Source: Azospirillum thermophilum
GTDB taxonomy: Bacteria > Pseudomonadota > Alphaproteobacteria > Azospirillales > Azospirillaceae
Reading direction: 5' to 3'
DNA: 64,000 nt
Assembly: GCF_003130795.1 (NCBI RefSeq)
Contig: NZ_CP029353.1
Coordinates: 310,001-374,000, forward strand
In this document: positions 40,965 to 49,044 of the stretch, one piece after another
Numbering within the stretch: position 1 is the first letter of the stretch
Layout: each line of letters starts with the position of its first letter
The notes under the pieces: generated by a model
Database searches by the model: none
The model's input: the letters and a program-made list of their open reading frames with translations, nothing else
Told to the model about the DNA's origin: nothing
Translations under genes and position numbers: made by a program

Positions 40965-41930
40965 ATGCCCCGTCCCCGCCGCACCGAAGATCTTGCCGCC
41001 CCGCTGCTCGACGCCATCGCGCCGCGGGCCAAGTCGCTGATCATCACCGTCTATGGCGACGCCGTGCTGCCGCACGGCGGCTCCGCCTGGCTCGGCAGCC
41101 TGATCGACCTGATGAGCCATTTCGGGTTGAGCGAGCGGATCGTCCGCACCTCCGTCTTCCGGCTGTGCAAGGAGGACTGGCTGACCAACACCCAGATCGG
41201 CCGGCGCAGCTTCTACCGGGTGACGGAGAGCGGGCTGGAGCGTTTCGCCGCGGCGGAGCGGCGCATCTACGCCCCGCTGGTCCGCGCCTGGGACCGCGGC
41301 TGGCACCTGCTGATGGTGCCGCCCAACGCGCTCGACGCCGAGACGCGGGAGAAGCTGCGGCGGGAGCTGGTCTGGCAGGGCTTCGGTGCCGCCTCCCCCA
41401 CGGTCTTCGCCCATCCGAACGGGGACGAGGGGGCGATGCACCGGCTGCTGGCGGAGCTGGGGGTGGCCGACAAGGTGGTCCACATGAAGGCCACCCACGA
41501 CCGGGCCGGCGGCTTCGGTGCCCTGCGCGAGCTGGTGCGCAGCTTCTGGGACGTGGATCAGCTCGAGCATGACTACGTCGCCTTCCTGGATCACTTCCGT
41601 CCGGTCTGGCAGTCGCTGGAGGGGGTGGAGAGCCCGGACCCGCGCATCGCCTTCCTGGTGCGGACGCTGATGATCCACGACTTCCGCCGCATCCTGCTGC
41701 GCGACCCGATGCTGCCGCCCGACCTGCTGCCGCCGGATTGGCCGGGGCAGGAATCGCGCATGCTGACGCGCAACCTCTACCGCCGGCTGCTCGGCCCCTC
41801 CGAGGCCTATCTGATGTCGGCGCTGACCACCGCCAACGGGCCGCTGCCGGAGGCGCAGCCCGCCTTCTACGCCCGCTTCGGCGGGCTGGCCGAGGGCGAA
41901 CCCGGCCTGGCGCTCGAACGGGCCGGCTGA
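40965..41930 (+). CDS. PaaX-family transcriptional repressor
   Basis: This 321-residue homologue of PaaX is the phenylacetyl-CoA-responsive repressor family. The winged-helix N-terminus (SLIITVYGDAVLPHGGSAWL, GLSERIVRTSVFRLCKEDWL at about 25-75) recognises DNA. The central and C-terminal PaaX domains (AAERRIYAPLVRAWDRGWHL; LVRTLMIHDFRRILLRDPML) match the family. It lies directly upstream of the diiron oxygenase/reductase genes, which it probably controls, and divergent from livK. No paaABCDE genes are near, so the effector may differ from phenylacetyl-CoA. Confidence 0.9.
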   Translation: MPRPRRTEDLAAPLLDAIAPRAKSLIITVYGDAVLPHGGSAWLGSLIDLMSHFGLSERIVRTSVFRLCKEDWLTNTQIGRRSFYRVTESGLERFAAAERRIYAPLVRAWDRGWHLLMVPPNALDAETREKLRRELVWQGFGAASPTVFAHPNGDEGAMHRLLAELGVADKVVHMKATHDRAGGFGALRELVRSFWDVDQLEHDYVAFLDHFRPVWQSLEGVESPDPRIAFLVRTLMIHDFRRILLRDPMLPPDLLPPDWPGQESRMLTRNLYRRLLGPSEAYLMSALTTANGPLPEAQPAFYARFGGLAEGEPGLALERAG

Positions 41931-41945
41931 GCCGGGCCTCGCGCG

Positions 41946-41956
41946 AAAGCGATACA
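41946..41956 (+). promoter_or_regulatory. AAAGCGATACA repeat, copy 1, possible PaaX site
   Basis: This exact 11-base sequence recurs at 42068-42078, 122 bases downstream, both in the region between the PaaX gene and the diiron oxygenase gene. The PaaX assignment is by position only. Confidence 0.35.
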
Positions 41957-42067
41957 GCCAATCCGATAATCGCGGAGACTTTGCATCTCCACTCTCGGCC
42001 CGAGGGTGGGGTTCCTTGCCTTTGGTCAAGGCAAATCGCGGAAAGGGTGCGACAGGCTGCCGCAGAT

Positions 42068-42078
42068 AAAGCGATACA
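42068..42078 (+). promoter_or_regulatory. AAAGCGATACA repeat, copy 2, possible PaaX site
   Basis: Second exact copy of the 11-base repeat, 116 bases before the diiron oxygenase start, within an AT-richer promoter-like stretch. A weak variant of the MarR-type palindrome (GTGTCATATGGAAAC) follows at about 42105-42119. Confidence 0.35.
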
Positions 42079-42193
42079 AAAATCTTCCAGACGACGGAAA
42101 GTATGTGTCATATGGAAACCACACGGCGCCGACGACCGCCCGAGGGCGGATCCCAACAAAGCGCGCCGACCCGTCGAAGGAGGAAACGCCCCG

Positions 42194-43222
42194 ATGTCCA
42201 GCAGCTACACCCAGATCGCCAACACCATGGAGTTCCCGCCGGAGACTCCGCAGCCGAACGTCTACCCGCTCTCCTGGGTCTCGCAGACCAAGAAGCTGGA
42301 GGAGGTCTACGCCGCCGCGGTGCGCGAGAACTGGGATCCGGCCAAGCTGCCCTGGGACACCTTCGATCCGTCGCGCTACAGCTGGGAGGAGCGGGAGGCC
42401 ATCGCCTACTGGTGGACCATCCTGTCGGTGTTCGACGCCTCCGCTCCCCCGGTCTTCGCGCACGCCCTGATCAAGACCTACGAGGTGCATGAGGAGGATC
42501 CCGTCCGCCGCTGCTTCTTCTCGGTGACGCGCGACGAGCAGAACCACGAGCAGATGTGCGGCCTCGCCATCACCAAGCTGCTGGAGGCCACCAGCCCGCT
42601 GACCTACGAGCCGAAGACCGACCTCGGCCGCCGGCTGAAGAAGAACGCCCATTGGCTCTACTACAATGGCGGCCGCTACTGGGACGGCTACAAGAAGGCG
42701 GTTCCGAAATACTCGCTGGCTGTTCTGTTCAGCTCCTTCCTGATGGGCGAGATCGCGGCGGCGACCATCTTCCACCAGATGGCGGCGGGCTGCACCGAGC
42801 CGGTGTTCAAGGAGGCCTTCCGCAACATCGGCCGCGACGAGGGCCGGCACATGGCCATCTGCATGTCGGTGATGGAGCGCGACTATCCCAACCTGGCGAT
42901 GGAGGACCGCTCGGTCATCACCAAGCAGATCCGCGCCGGCTACCTGTTCCTCTCCGCCGTGCTGTTCGAGCCGCCGCCGGAGTTCTGGGACCTGCCGTCC
43001 GACTTCATCGCCACCCAGCGCGAGGCGGAGGAGGTCGCGCGCAAGGCCGGCTTCCACATCCCGACCTACGAGGCGAAGAAGGAGAACTGGCGCAACGCCA
43101 TGCTGAACCTCAAGGGTGTGCTCGACCGCTACGGCATCCCCTTCCCGGCGATCCCCGAGGTCGGCATCACCGGCGAGGAGGTGCGCGACGTCGACATGGA
43201 AGAGATCATTCCCGTCTTCTGA
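42194..43222 (+). CDS. Ferritin-like diiron oxygenase component
   Basis: This 342-residue ferritin-like protein shows two ExxH motifs about 100 residues apart: E115-x-x-H118 in TRDEQNHEQM and E216-x-x-H219 in GRDEGRHMAI. E66 or E97 and E186 (FLMGEIAAATIFHQ) are candidates for the remaining carboxylate ligands, the pattern of a carboxylate-bridged diiron centre in RNR-R2-like oxygenases. It is shorter than BoxB or PaaA, and I cannot name the exact subfamily. The following gene encodes a matching NAD(P)H reductase, so the pair probably hydroxylates or epoxidises an aromatic acid or its derivative. The ATG at 42194 follows AAGGAGGAAACGCC. Confidence 0.75.
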   Translation: MSSSYTQIANTMEFPPETPQPNVYPLSWVSQTKKLEEVYAAAVRENWDPAKLPWDTFDPSRYSWEEREAIAYWWTILSVFDASAPPVFAHALIKTYEVHEEDPVRRCFFSVTRDEQNHEQMCGLAITKLLEATSPLTYEPKTDLGRRLKKNAHWLYYNGGRYWDGYKKAVPKYSLAVLFSSFLMGEIAAATIFHQMAAGCTEPVFKEAFRNIGRDEGRHMAICMSVMERDYPNLAMEDRSVITKQIRAGYLFLSAVLFEPPPEFWDLPSDFIATQREAEEVARKAGFHIPTYEAKKENWRNAMLNLKGVLDRYGIPFPAIPEVGITGEEVRDVDMEEIIPVF

Positions 43223-43285
43223 ACGGCCGGTCTTCCGGCCGGGACCGCGCGGCCGGGAGGCAGGTTGTCTCCGACCATCCCCCTT

Positions 43286-43321
43286 GGCCGGCGGGCACCG
43301 CGTCCCGCCGGCCGTCCTTTT
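43286..43321 (+). terminator. Hairpin between oxygenase and reductase genes
   Basis: GGCCGGCGGG and CCCGCCGGCC form a perfect 10-bp stem with an 8-base loop, followed by GTCCTTTT. It could reduce transcription into the reductase gene so that oxygenase is made in excess. Confidence 0.6.
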
Positions 43322-43351
43322 CCACCGTCCCGTTCTTTGAGGAATCGCCCG

Positions 43352-44404
43352 GTGAGCCGCATCCGTCTTCATCCCTCGGGCCGTACGGTCGAATGCCGCG
43401 ACGGCGAAACCGTCCTCTCCGCGCTGGAGCAGGCGGGCTACGCCCTGCCCAACAACTGCCGGGCCGGCGCCTGCGGCGAATGCAAGGTCAAGGTGCTGGG
43501 CGGCCAGTTCGACCAGGGCATGGTGCTGGACATGGCGCTGTCCCAGGCCGAGCGGAAGGACGGCTACGGCCTGATGTGCATGGCCAAGCCGATCTCCGAG
43601 GAGCTGGTGATCGAGTTCGGCACCGCCGACGCCCAGCCCAAGCTGTTTCCCCCGCGCGAGGACGTGCCGTTCGTCGTCACCGACCGCATCCAGCGCACCC
43701 CGCGCATCACGGAGCTTCGCCTGCGTCCGCTCGGCAAGCCGCTGCGCTACTGGCCGGGCCAGTACGTCATGCTGGGCGACGCCGCGGCCGGCGTGCCGCC
43801 GCGCTGCTATTCCATCGCCAACGCCCCGCGCCCCGACGGCGAGATCGTGCTGCAGGTGACCAGGGTCGACGGCGGCCCGACCAGCAGCTGGATCCATGAC
43901 AGCCTGACCTTCGGCAGTCAGGTGAAGCTGTCCGGCCCCTACGGCACCTTCATCGGCGACCCCTCGGTGGAGAGCCCGGTGCTGTGCATGGCCGCCGGTT
44001 CCGGCCTCGCCCCGATCCTGGCGCTGACCGACGCGGCGCTGCGCCGCGGCTACCGTCCGCCGGTGACGCTGCTCTTCTCCGCCCGCACCGAGGCGGACGT
44101 CTACGAGCGGGGTCTGCTCTCCTTCTGGCAGGCCCGGTACCGCAACTTCCGCGTCCAGACCACGCTGACCGGGGAGGAGCGTCCGGGCTTCCTGCACGGC
44201 CGCATCCCGGCGGTGCTGCCCGGCCTGTTCCCCGACCTGTCGGCCCACAGCGTCTTCGTCGCCGGCAGCCCGGCCTTCGTCGAGGACTGCGTCGCCGCCG
44301 CCCGCGCGCTCGGCGCGAAGGACGAGCTGATCCACAGCGAGGGCTACGTCTCCCAGTCCATCCCGCAATCGCCCCCGGCCGAGCGGCTGATGGCGGTCGG
44401 CTGA
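43352..44404 (+). CDS. [2Fe-2S]/FAD/NAD(P)H oxidoreductase, oxygenase electron-transfer component
   Basis: This 350-residue reductase has the order plant-type ferredoxin, FAD domain, NAD domain, as in BenC and MmoC. Cluster Cys are C36, C41 and C44 (CRAGACGEC) and C76 (GLMCMAKP). FAD binding is shown by PPRCYSIANAPRPDGEI at about residues 150-166, and NAD(P)H binding by MAAGSGLAPILALTDAAL at about 213-230. It would pass electrons to the diiron protein encoded just upstream. The start is GTG 43352 with TTTGAGGAA before it. Confidence 0.9.
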   Translation: MSRIRLHPSGRTVECRDGETVLSALEQAGYALPNNCRAGACGECKVKVLGGQFDQGMVLDMALSQAERKDGYGLMCMAKPISEELVIEFGTADAQPKLFPPREDVPFVVTDRIQRTPRITELRLRPLGKPLRYWPGQYVMLGDAAAGVPPRCYSIANAPRPDGEIVLQVTRVDGGPTSSWIHDSLTFGSQVKLSGPYGTFIGDPSVESPVLCMAAGSGLAPILALTDAALRRGYRPPVTLLFSARTEADVYERGLLSFWQARYRNFRVQTTLTGEERPGFLHGRIPAVLPGLFPDLSAHSVFVAGSPAFVEDCVAAARALGAKDELIHSEGYVSQSIPQSPPAERLMAVG

Positions 44405-44429
44405 CGCAGCCCCGCCGGCACGCAGGTAA

Positions 44430-44463
44430 GGATACGCCCGGACCGGTCGGTCCGGGCGTATCC
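44430..44463. terminator. Perfect 15-bp inverted repeat between reductase and HigB-type genes
   Basis: GGATACGCCCGGACC, a 4-base loop, then GGTCCGGGCGTATCC. The stem is perfect. No T-run follows on the plus strand. It sits 25 bases after the reductase stop and 60 before the toxin start, so it may end the oxygenase transcript. Confidence 0.6.
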
Positions 44464-44523
44464 GTGTTCGCCTGGTCCGGTGTCCAGTTGTTCCCAAATG
44501 TGGAACTTGTTATAGTCCCGACC

Positions 44524-44820
44524 ATGCAGATCATCGCCCGGCGGACGCTGAAGCAGTTCTGGGACCGCCACCCGCAGGCGGAAGCGCCGCTTCAGGCATG
44601 GTATGCGCAGGTCAGGAGCGCCGATTGGCAGTCGCCGGCCGACGTCAAGCGCGAGTTCGGCACCACGGTGGATTTCATCGGCGACAACCGCGTCATCTTC
44701 GACATCGGCGGGAACAAGTACCGCCTGATCGTTCATGTGGCGTATCGCTTCAAGCGTGTCCTGGTGAAGTTCGTCGGCACGCACAAGGACTATGACTGCA
44801 TCGATCCGGAGACGGTGTGA
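44524..44820 (+). CDS. higB: HigB-type mRNA interferase toxin
   Basis: This 98-residue toxin of the HigB (PF09907) RelE-like family is predicted to cleave mRNA on the ribosome. It shows MQIIARRTLKQFWDRHPQAE, LQAWYAQVRSADWQSPADVK, RVIFDIGGNKYRLIVHVAYR and VKFVGTHKDYDCID, the family core with conserved basic and aromatic residues. The ATG at 44524 is the first that gives the family N-terminus. Its stop overlaps the antitoxin start (GTGA). Confidence 0.9.
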   Translation: MQIIARRTLKQFWDRHPQAEAPLQAWYAQVRSADWQSPADVKREFGTTVDFIGDNRVIFDIGGNKYRLIVHVAYRFKRVLVKFVGTHKDYDCIDPETV

Positions 44821-45218
44821 CCATGGATATCCGTCCGCTGAAGACCGAAGCCGACTACGACTGGGCCCTGCGCGAGATCGAACGGTATTTCGAGGCCGAG
44901 CCGGAACCGGGGACGCCCGACGCCGACCGGTTCGACCTGCTGGCCCTGGTGATCGAGCGTTACGAGGACGAGCACTGGCCCATCGAGGCGCCGGACGCTC
45001 CGGCGGCACTGCGGGCGCGGATGGAGCAGACCGGAAAGCGCCAGAAGGATCTGGCGGAGCTTCTCGGCTCGAAGGCCCGCGCGTCGGAGGTGATGAACCG
45101 GTACCGCCACCTTACGCTGGAACAGGCGTGGCGGCTGCATCGGGAATGGCGGATCCCGGCCGAAGCCCTGATCCGCCCCTACCCGTTGCGCCGGCGGCCC
45201 GGTCCGCCCGCCGCCTGA
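44817..45218 (+). CDS. higA: HigA-type antitoxin with HTH domain
   Basis: This 133-residue antitoxin has an N-terminal region (DIRPLKTEADYDWALREIER, LLALVIERYEDEHWPI) and a C-terminal Cro/C1-type helix-turn-helix (RMEQTGKRQKDLAELLGSKA, RASEVMNRYRHLTLEQAWRL at about 68-108). It pairs with the toxin encoded just before it, toxin first being the usual HigBA order. GTG 44817 overlaps the toxin stop; ATG 44823 is an alternative start. It should repress its own promoter, upstream of 44524. Confidence 0.9.
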   Translation: MTMDIRPLKTEADYDWALREIERYFEAEPEPGTPDADRFDLLALVIERYEDEHWPIEAPDAPAALRARMEQTGKRQKDLAELLGSKARASEVMNRYRHLTLEQAWRLHREWRIPAEALIRPYPLRRRPGPPAA

Positions 45219-45237
45219 GCCGCCGCACGGCCGAGGG

Positions 45238-46254
45238 TCACGCCCCCTCGTACTTCACCACCTCCTGGTCGATGGCGCCGAAGACGCTGACGCCCGCCGC
45301 GTCGAACAGCTCGATCCTGACCCGGTCGCCGAAGCGCAGGAAGGGGGTCTTCGGCTTGCCGCCGTCGATCGTCTCGATGGTGCGCAGCTCGGCCAGACAG
45401 GAATAGCCCACGCCCCCCTGGTCGACCGGCTTGCCCGGCCCGCCGTCCAGCTTGTTCGACACGGTGCCGGAGCCGACGATGCTGCCCGCCACCAGGCTGC
45501 GGGTCCTGGCGACATGGGCGATCAGCGTCGGGAAGTCGAAGGTCATGTCGATGCCGGCGTTCGGCTTGCCGAACAGTGCGCCGTTCAGGTGGCTGACCAG
45601 CGGCAGATGGACCTTCCCGCCGTCCCAGGCGTCCCCCAGCTCGTCCGGCGTCACCGCCACCGGCGAGAAGGAGGAGGCGGGCTTGGACTGGAAGAAGCCG
45701 AAGCCCTTCGCCAGCTCCGCCGGGATCAGGTTGCGCAAGCTGACGTCGTTGACCAGCATCAGCAGCCTGATGTGGTCCTTCGCCTGCTCCACGCCGGCGC
45801 CCATCGGCACGTCGTCGGTGATGACGGCGATCTCCGCCTCGAAATCGATGCCCCACTCCTCGCTCGCCGCCGGGATGGGATCGGTCGGGGCGAGGAAGCC
45901 GTCGGACGCCCCCTGGTACATCAGCGGATCGGTCCAGAAGCTCGGCGGCATCTCCGCCCCGCGGGCCTTGCGCACCAGCTCCACATGGTTGACGTAGGCC
46001 GAGCCGTCCGCCCACTGGTAGGCGCGCGGCAGCGGCGAGGCGGCGGCCGTCTGGTCGAAGGGCTGTCCCGCGGCCGGGTCGGCGTTCAGCGCGCGACAGG
46101 CCTCCTCCAGCCGCGGCGCCGCCTCCGCCCAGCGGTCGAGCGCCGCCTGGAGGGTCGGCGCCACCTCCGGCACCGGGCGGCAGCGGGAGAGGTCCCTCGA
46201 CACCACGACCAGGGTCCCGTCGCGCCCGCCCGCCTTCAGACTTGCCAGCTTCAT
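45238..46254 (-). CDS. Fumarylacetoacetate hydrolase family protein
   Basis: This 338-residue FAH-fold enzyme is predicted to hydrolyse fumarylacetoacetate to fumarate and acetoacetate. Metal-ligand regions are recognisable: the acidic FEAEIAVITDDVPMG at about 134-148 and KDHIRLLMLVNDVSLRNLIP at about 156-175. FGFFQSKPASSFSPVAV and SIVGSGTVSNKLDGGPGK are typical of the bacterial fumarylacetoacetase-like branch. It lies 88 bases downstream of hmgA on the same strand, so the two form an operon. The assignment to the homogentisate pathway is from context plus family. Confidence 0.88.
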   Translation of the reverse strand: MKLASLKAGGRDGTLVVVSRDLSRCRPVPEVAPTLQAALDRWAEAAPRLEEACRALNADPAAGQPFDQTAAASPLPRAYQWADGSAYVNHVELVRKARGAEMPPSFWTDPLMYQGASDGFLAPTDPIPAASEEWGIDFEAEIAVITDDVPMGAGVEQAKDHIRLLMLVNDVSLRNLIPAELAKGFGFFQSKPASSFSPVAVTPDELGDAWDGGKVHLPLVSHLNGALFGKPNAGIDMTFDFPTLIAHVARTRSLVAGSIVGSGTVSNKLDGGPGKPVDQGGVGYSCLAELRTIETIDGGKPKTPFLRFGDRVRIELFDAAGVSVFGAIDQEVVKYEGA

Positions 46255-46342
46255 CGTCTCTCTTCCCTCCGTTGGTCTTCTTGTCCGGCTTGTTTTCCTG
46301 TCCGGCCTGCTGCCCGGCCCGGTCGATGGGGCCGGCGCCGTC

Positions 46343-47467
46343 CTACTTCGCCTTCCAGCTGTCGACGTAGCCCGGCCATTCCGTGGCTTCCATCGCCTCG
46401 TGGACGTCCAGCGGGTCGCGGGTGTCGATCATCACCGCCACCTCGTCCGTCTCCTTGCGCGCATAGTTCTGCGCCGTCTCATAGGCCTTGGGGTGGGGCC
46501 CGTGCGGGAAGCCCGAGGGGTGGAAGGTCACCATCCCCGGCCTGATGTTGTCGCGCGAGAAGAACTGGCCGCGGTGATAGAACAGCACCTCGTCGAAATC
46601 CTCGTTCGAGTGATAGTAGGGCAGCTTCAGCGCCTCCGGGTCGGACTCGATCGGCCGCGGCACGAAGGTGCAGACGATGAAGCGGTTGGCGATCCAGGTG
46701 CTGTGGGCCGACGGCGGCAGGTGGTAGCGGTGGCTCATCAGCGGCCGGATGTCGCGCCAGTTCAGCCGCACCGGGGCGAGGTCGCCGTGCCAGCCCACCG
46801 CGTCCAGCGGGTTGAAGGGATAGACCATTTCGCTGATCCGGCCGCGCGACTTGATGCGCACCACCGTCTCGCGCTCGCTCTTCTGCGCCTGGAAGGCGTC
46901 GTCGAGCTGCGGCACGTCCAGCACCGCCGGGTCGAAGATGGCGTGCGTGCCGACCAGCCCCTTGTGGGGCAGCTTGTAGGCGTCGCCGGTCGCCTCCACC
47001 ATCAGCACGGTGACGGCCTCCTCCGTCTCCAGCCGCCAGGCGGTGTTGCGCGGCAGGACGACGTAATCGCCCTCGGCCACCGGCAGATGGCCGTAGTCGC
47101 AGTAGAGATGGCCGCCGCCCTGGTGGAAGAACAGCAGGTCGTCGCCGTCGGCGTTGCGCACCAGATGCTCCATCCTGCCGCGGAAGCGCCACAGCCGGAT
47201 CTGGGTCGCGCCGTTGCCCATCAGCGGCGGCGCCGACAGCGGGCAATCCAGATTCTGGTCGACCCGGTTCAGGTCGAAGGCGCGCGGACGCAGCGGCCCG
47301 TCGAAGCGGGTCCAGGCGGTCGGCGGGTGGGCGTGGTGGAACTGGGTGGCGGGGCCGAAGAAGCCCTCGCGCCCGACCTCGCGCTCATAGGTGCCGGCGG
47401 GAAGGCGGACATGCGCCTGCCGCGTCGCGGTGCCTTCCACCTTCGGGAACGAAATCCAGGTCTTCAT
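46343..47467 (-). CDS. hmgA: Homogentisate 1,2-dioxygenase
   Basis: This cupin-fold non-haem iron enzyme opens the ring of homogentisate to maleylacetoacetate. The 374-residue product is shorter than the 430-residue eukaryotic/Pseudomonas type and belongs to the compact bacterial branch. Iron-ligand candidates lie in PYYHSNEDFDEVLFYHRGQF (His, Glu) and TFHPSGFPHGPHPKAY (His) at about residues 285-345. The ATG at 47467 is followed by MKTWISFPKVEG. A perfect palindrome lies 66-81 bases upstream, shared with the divergent MarR gene. Confidence 0.88.
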   Translation of the reverse strand: MKTWISFPKVEGTATRQAHVRLPAGTYEREVGREGFFGPATQFHHAHPPTAWTRFDGPLRPRAFDLNRVDQNLDCPLSAPPLMGNGATQIRLWRFRGRMEHLVRNADGDDLLFFHQGGGHLYCDYGHLPVAEGDYVVLPRNTAWRLETEEAVTVLMVEATGDAYKLPHKGLVGTHAIFDPAVLDVPQLDDAFQAQKSERETVVRIKSRGRISEMVYPFNPLDAVGWHGDLAPVRLNWRDIRPLMSHRYHLPPSAHSTWIANRFIVCTFVPRPIESDPEALKLPYYHSNEDFDEVLFYHRGQFFSRDNIRPGMVTFHPSGFPHGPHPKAYETAQNYARKETDEVAVMIDTRDPLDVHEAMEATEWPGYVDSWKAK

Positions 47468-47532
47468 GCGGTCCTCCCCCGGTACGGATCCCGTCTGCGG
47501 GGATCCTGACGATGGCGTTTGCGCTCCAATCT

Positions 47533-47548
47533 AGTTTCATCTGAAACT
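47533..47548. promoter_or_regulatory. Palindrome AGTTTCA-TC-TGAAACT between hmgA and marR
   Basis: A perfect 7-bp inverted repeat with a 2-base centre lies in the divergent promoter of hmgA-fah and the MarR gene. Related copies lie upstream of livK and the flavin monooxygenase. The size and symmetry suit a MarR dimer, so this is the proposed main operator and autoregulatory site. Confidence 0.7.
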
Positions 47549-47609
47549 GTTGCAAGCACAAAATTCCCCGTCAGGATGGTATCGCTCAACCGAACCGAAG
47601 CCCGACGCC

Positions 47610-48188
47610 ATGCCCTCCGGCCGCCCTCCGCGATCCGACGCCAAATCCGCCCCCCGTCCCGCCGTCCCCGACGAGGCTGCGGGGCCGGAGGTCCTGCCGG
47701 AACTGCGGCTGACCCGCTTCCTGCCCTACCGCCTGTCGGTCCTGGCCAACACGGTCAGCCACACGCTGGCGAAGCTCTACGAGAAGCGGTTCGGCATCAC
47801 CATCCCGGAATGGCGGATCATCGCCGTGCTGGGCGGGGGCGAGACGCTGAGCGCCGGAGAGATCGCCCAGCGCACCGCGATGGACAAGGTGCAGGTCAGC
47901 CGCGCCATCAGCCGCATGCTGGAGTCGGCGCTGATCCTGCGGGAGTCGGGGACCAGCGACCGGCGCAAGGCGCTGCTGACCCTGACGCCCAAGGCGCTGG
48001 CGATCTATGCCGAGATCGTCCCGCTGGCGCTGGCCTATGAATCGGACCTGACCGGCGCCCTGTCGGACGAGGAGGCCGCGATGCTGGACCGCCTGCTGAC
48101 GAAGCTGCAGTCGCGGGCGGACCAGCTTGCGCCCGGGCCGGCCGGCCGCCCGGCGGGGGAAGAGCCGGCGGGGGAAGAGGAGGAGTAG
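47610..48188 (+). CDS. MarR-family transcriptional regulator
   Basis: This 192-residue winged-helix regulator shows the dimer helix FLPYRLSVLANTVSHTLAKL, GITIPEWRIIAVLGGGETLS, the recognition helix region MDKVQVSRAISRMLESALIL and the wing RESGTSDRRKALLTLTPKAL (about 40-135). An acidic tail follows. It is divergent from hmgA with the shared palindrome between, so it probably represses the homogentisate genes until an aromatic ligand binds. ATG 47610 is chosen; an open frame upstream to 47550 lacks family sequence. Confidence 0.9.
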   Translation: MPSGRPPRSDAKSAPRPAVPDEAAGPEVLPELRLTRFLPYRLSVLANTVSHTLAKLYEKRFGITIPEWRIIAVLGGGETLSAGEIAQRTAMDKVQVSRAISRMLESALILRESGTSDRRKALLTLTPKALAIYAEIVPLALAYESDLTGALSDEEAAMLDRLLTKLQSRADQLAPGPAGRPAGEEPAGEEEE

Positions 48189-48191
48189 GGG

Positions 48192-48857
48192 TCAATCCCC
48201 GCTCGTCTGCCCCTCCTTCGTCTGGTACAGCGGCTGGGCGGTTCCGGCATCGACGCGCGGACGGTCGGCTTCCACTTCCTCCAGCGGCGCGCAGGCGGCC
48301 ATGGTGGCGAGCGAGCGGACGGTCAGGCGCTGGTATTCCGCCGTGCCCTCGGCCTTCCAGGCGATCTCGCGCTCCGACAGGGGGCGCACGACCTTGGCGG
48401 GAAGCCCGGCGGCCAGCATGCGCGGCGGCACCTCGAAGCCCGCCTTGACGAAGGCCATGGCGGCGACGATCGCCTGCTCGCCGATCACCGCGCCGTCCAT
48501 CACCACCGCGTTCATCCCGACCAGCGCGCCGCGCTTCACGACACAGCCGTGCAGGACGGCGCCGTGGCCGACATGGCCGTCCACCTCCACCACCGCATCC
48601 TGGCCGGGGAAGGCGTGCATGGTGCAGTTGTCCTGCACGTTGCTGCCCTCCTCCAGGATGATGCGGCCGAAGTCGCCGCGCAGGCTGGCGCAGGGGCCGA
48701 CATAGCAGCGGGGGCCGATCACCACGTCGCCGATCAGCACCGCCGTGGGATGGACGAAGGCGGTGGGGTGGATCACCGGGATCACCCCGTCGATGGCATA
48801 GACGGTCGGGCGCAGCGGGCTGCGGGCGTCCGTGCCGGGATTGCGTGGATCTGGCAT
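48192..48857 (-). CDS. paaY: PaaY/CaiE-like hexapeptide-repeat protein (gamma-carbonic anhydrase fold)
   Basis: This 221-residue left-handed beta-helix protein has hexapeptide repeats at about 40-150 ([60 protein letters not shown]). The C-terminal helix region [20 protein letters not shown], then EADRPRV, is characteristic of PaaY rather than of plain carbonic anhydrases. PaaY acts as a thioesterase that relieves dead-end CoA esters in phenylacetate catabolism. The start is ATG 48857 with GGGAGGAA upstream. No phenylacetyl-CoA oxygenase genes are in the window, which makes its presence notable. Confidence 0.83.
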   Translation of the reverse strand: MPDPRNPGTDARSPLRPTVYAIDGVIPVIHPTAFVHPTAVLIGDVVIGPRCYVGPCASLRGDFGRIILEEGSNVQDNCTMHAFPGQDAVVEVDGHVGHGAVLHGCVVKRGALVGMNAVVMDGAVIGEQAIVAAMAFVKAGFEVPPRMLAAGLPAKVVRPLSEREIAWKAEGTAEYQRLTVRSLATMAACAPLEEVEADRPRVDAGTAQPLYQTKEGQTSGD

Positions 48858-49044
48858 GGCAATTCCTCCCTTGGCCGGCCCACGATACGGGGCCGTATTG
48901 CCTTTTCCCGGCACTCTACACCGACGCCGGTGTGAAGCGACACCGATTTTCCGTCAAACGAGCAATTCCTGTATCGCGTCGCCCTTTCCCTTGCCTTTGG
49001 TGCGGGGCAGGCGAACTGTTTGACAGGCGGCCTTTCGCTCTATT

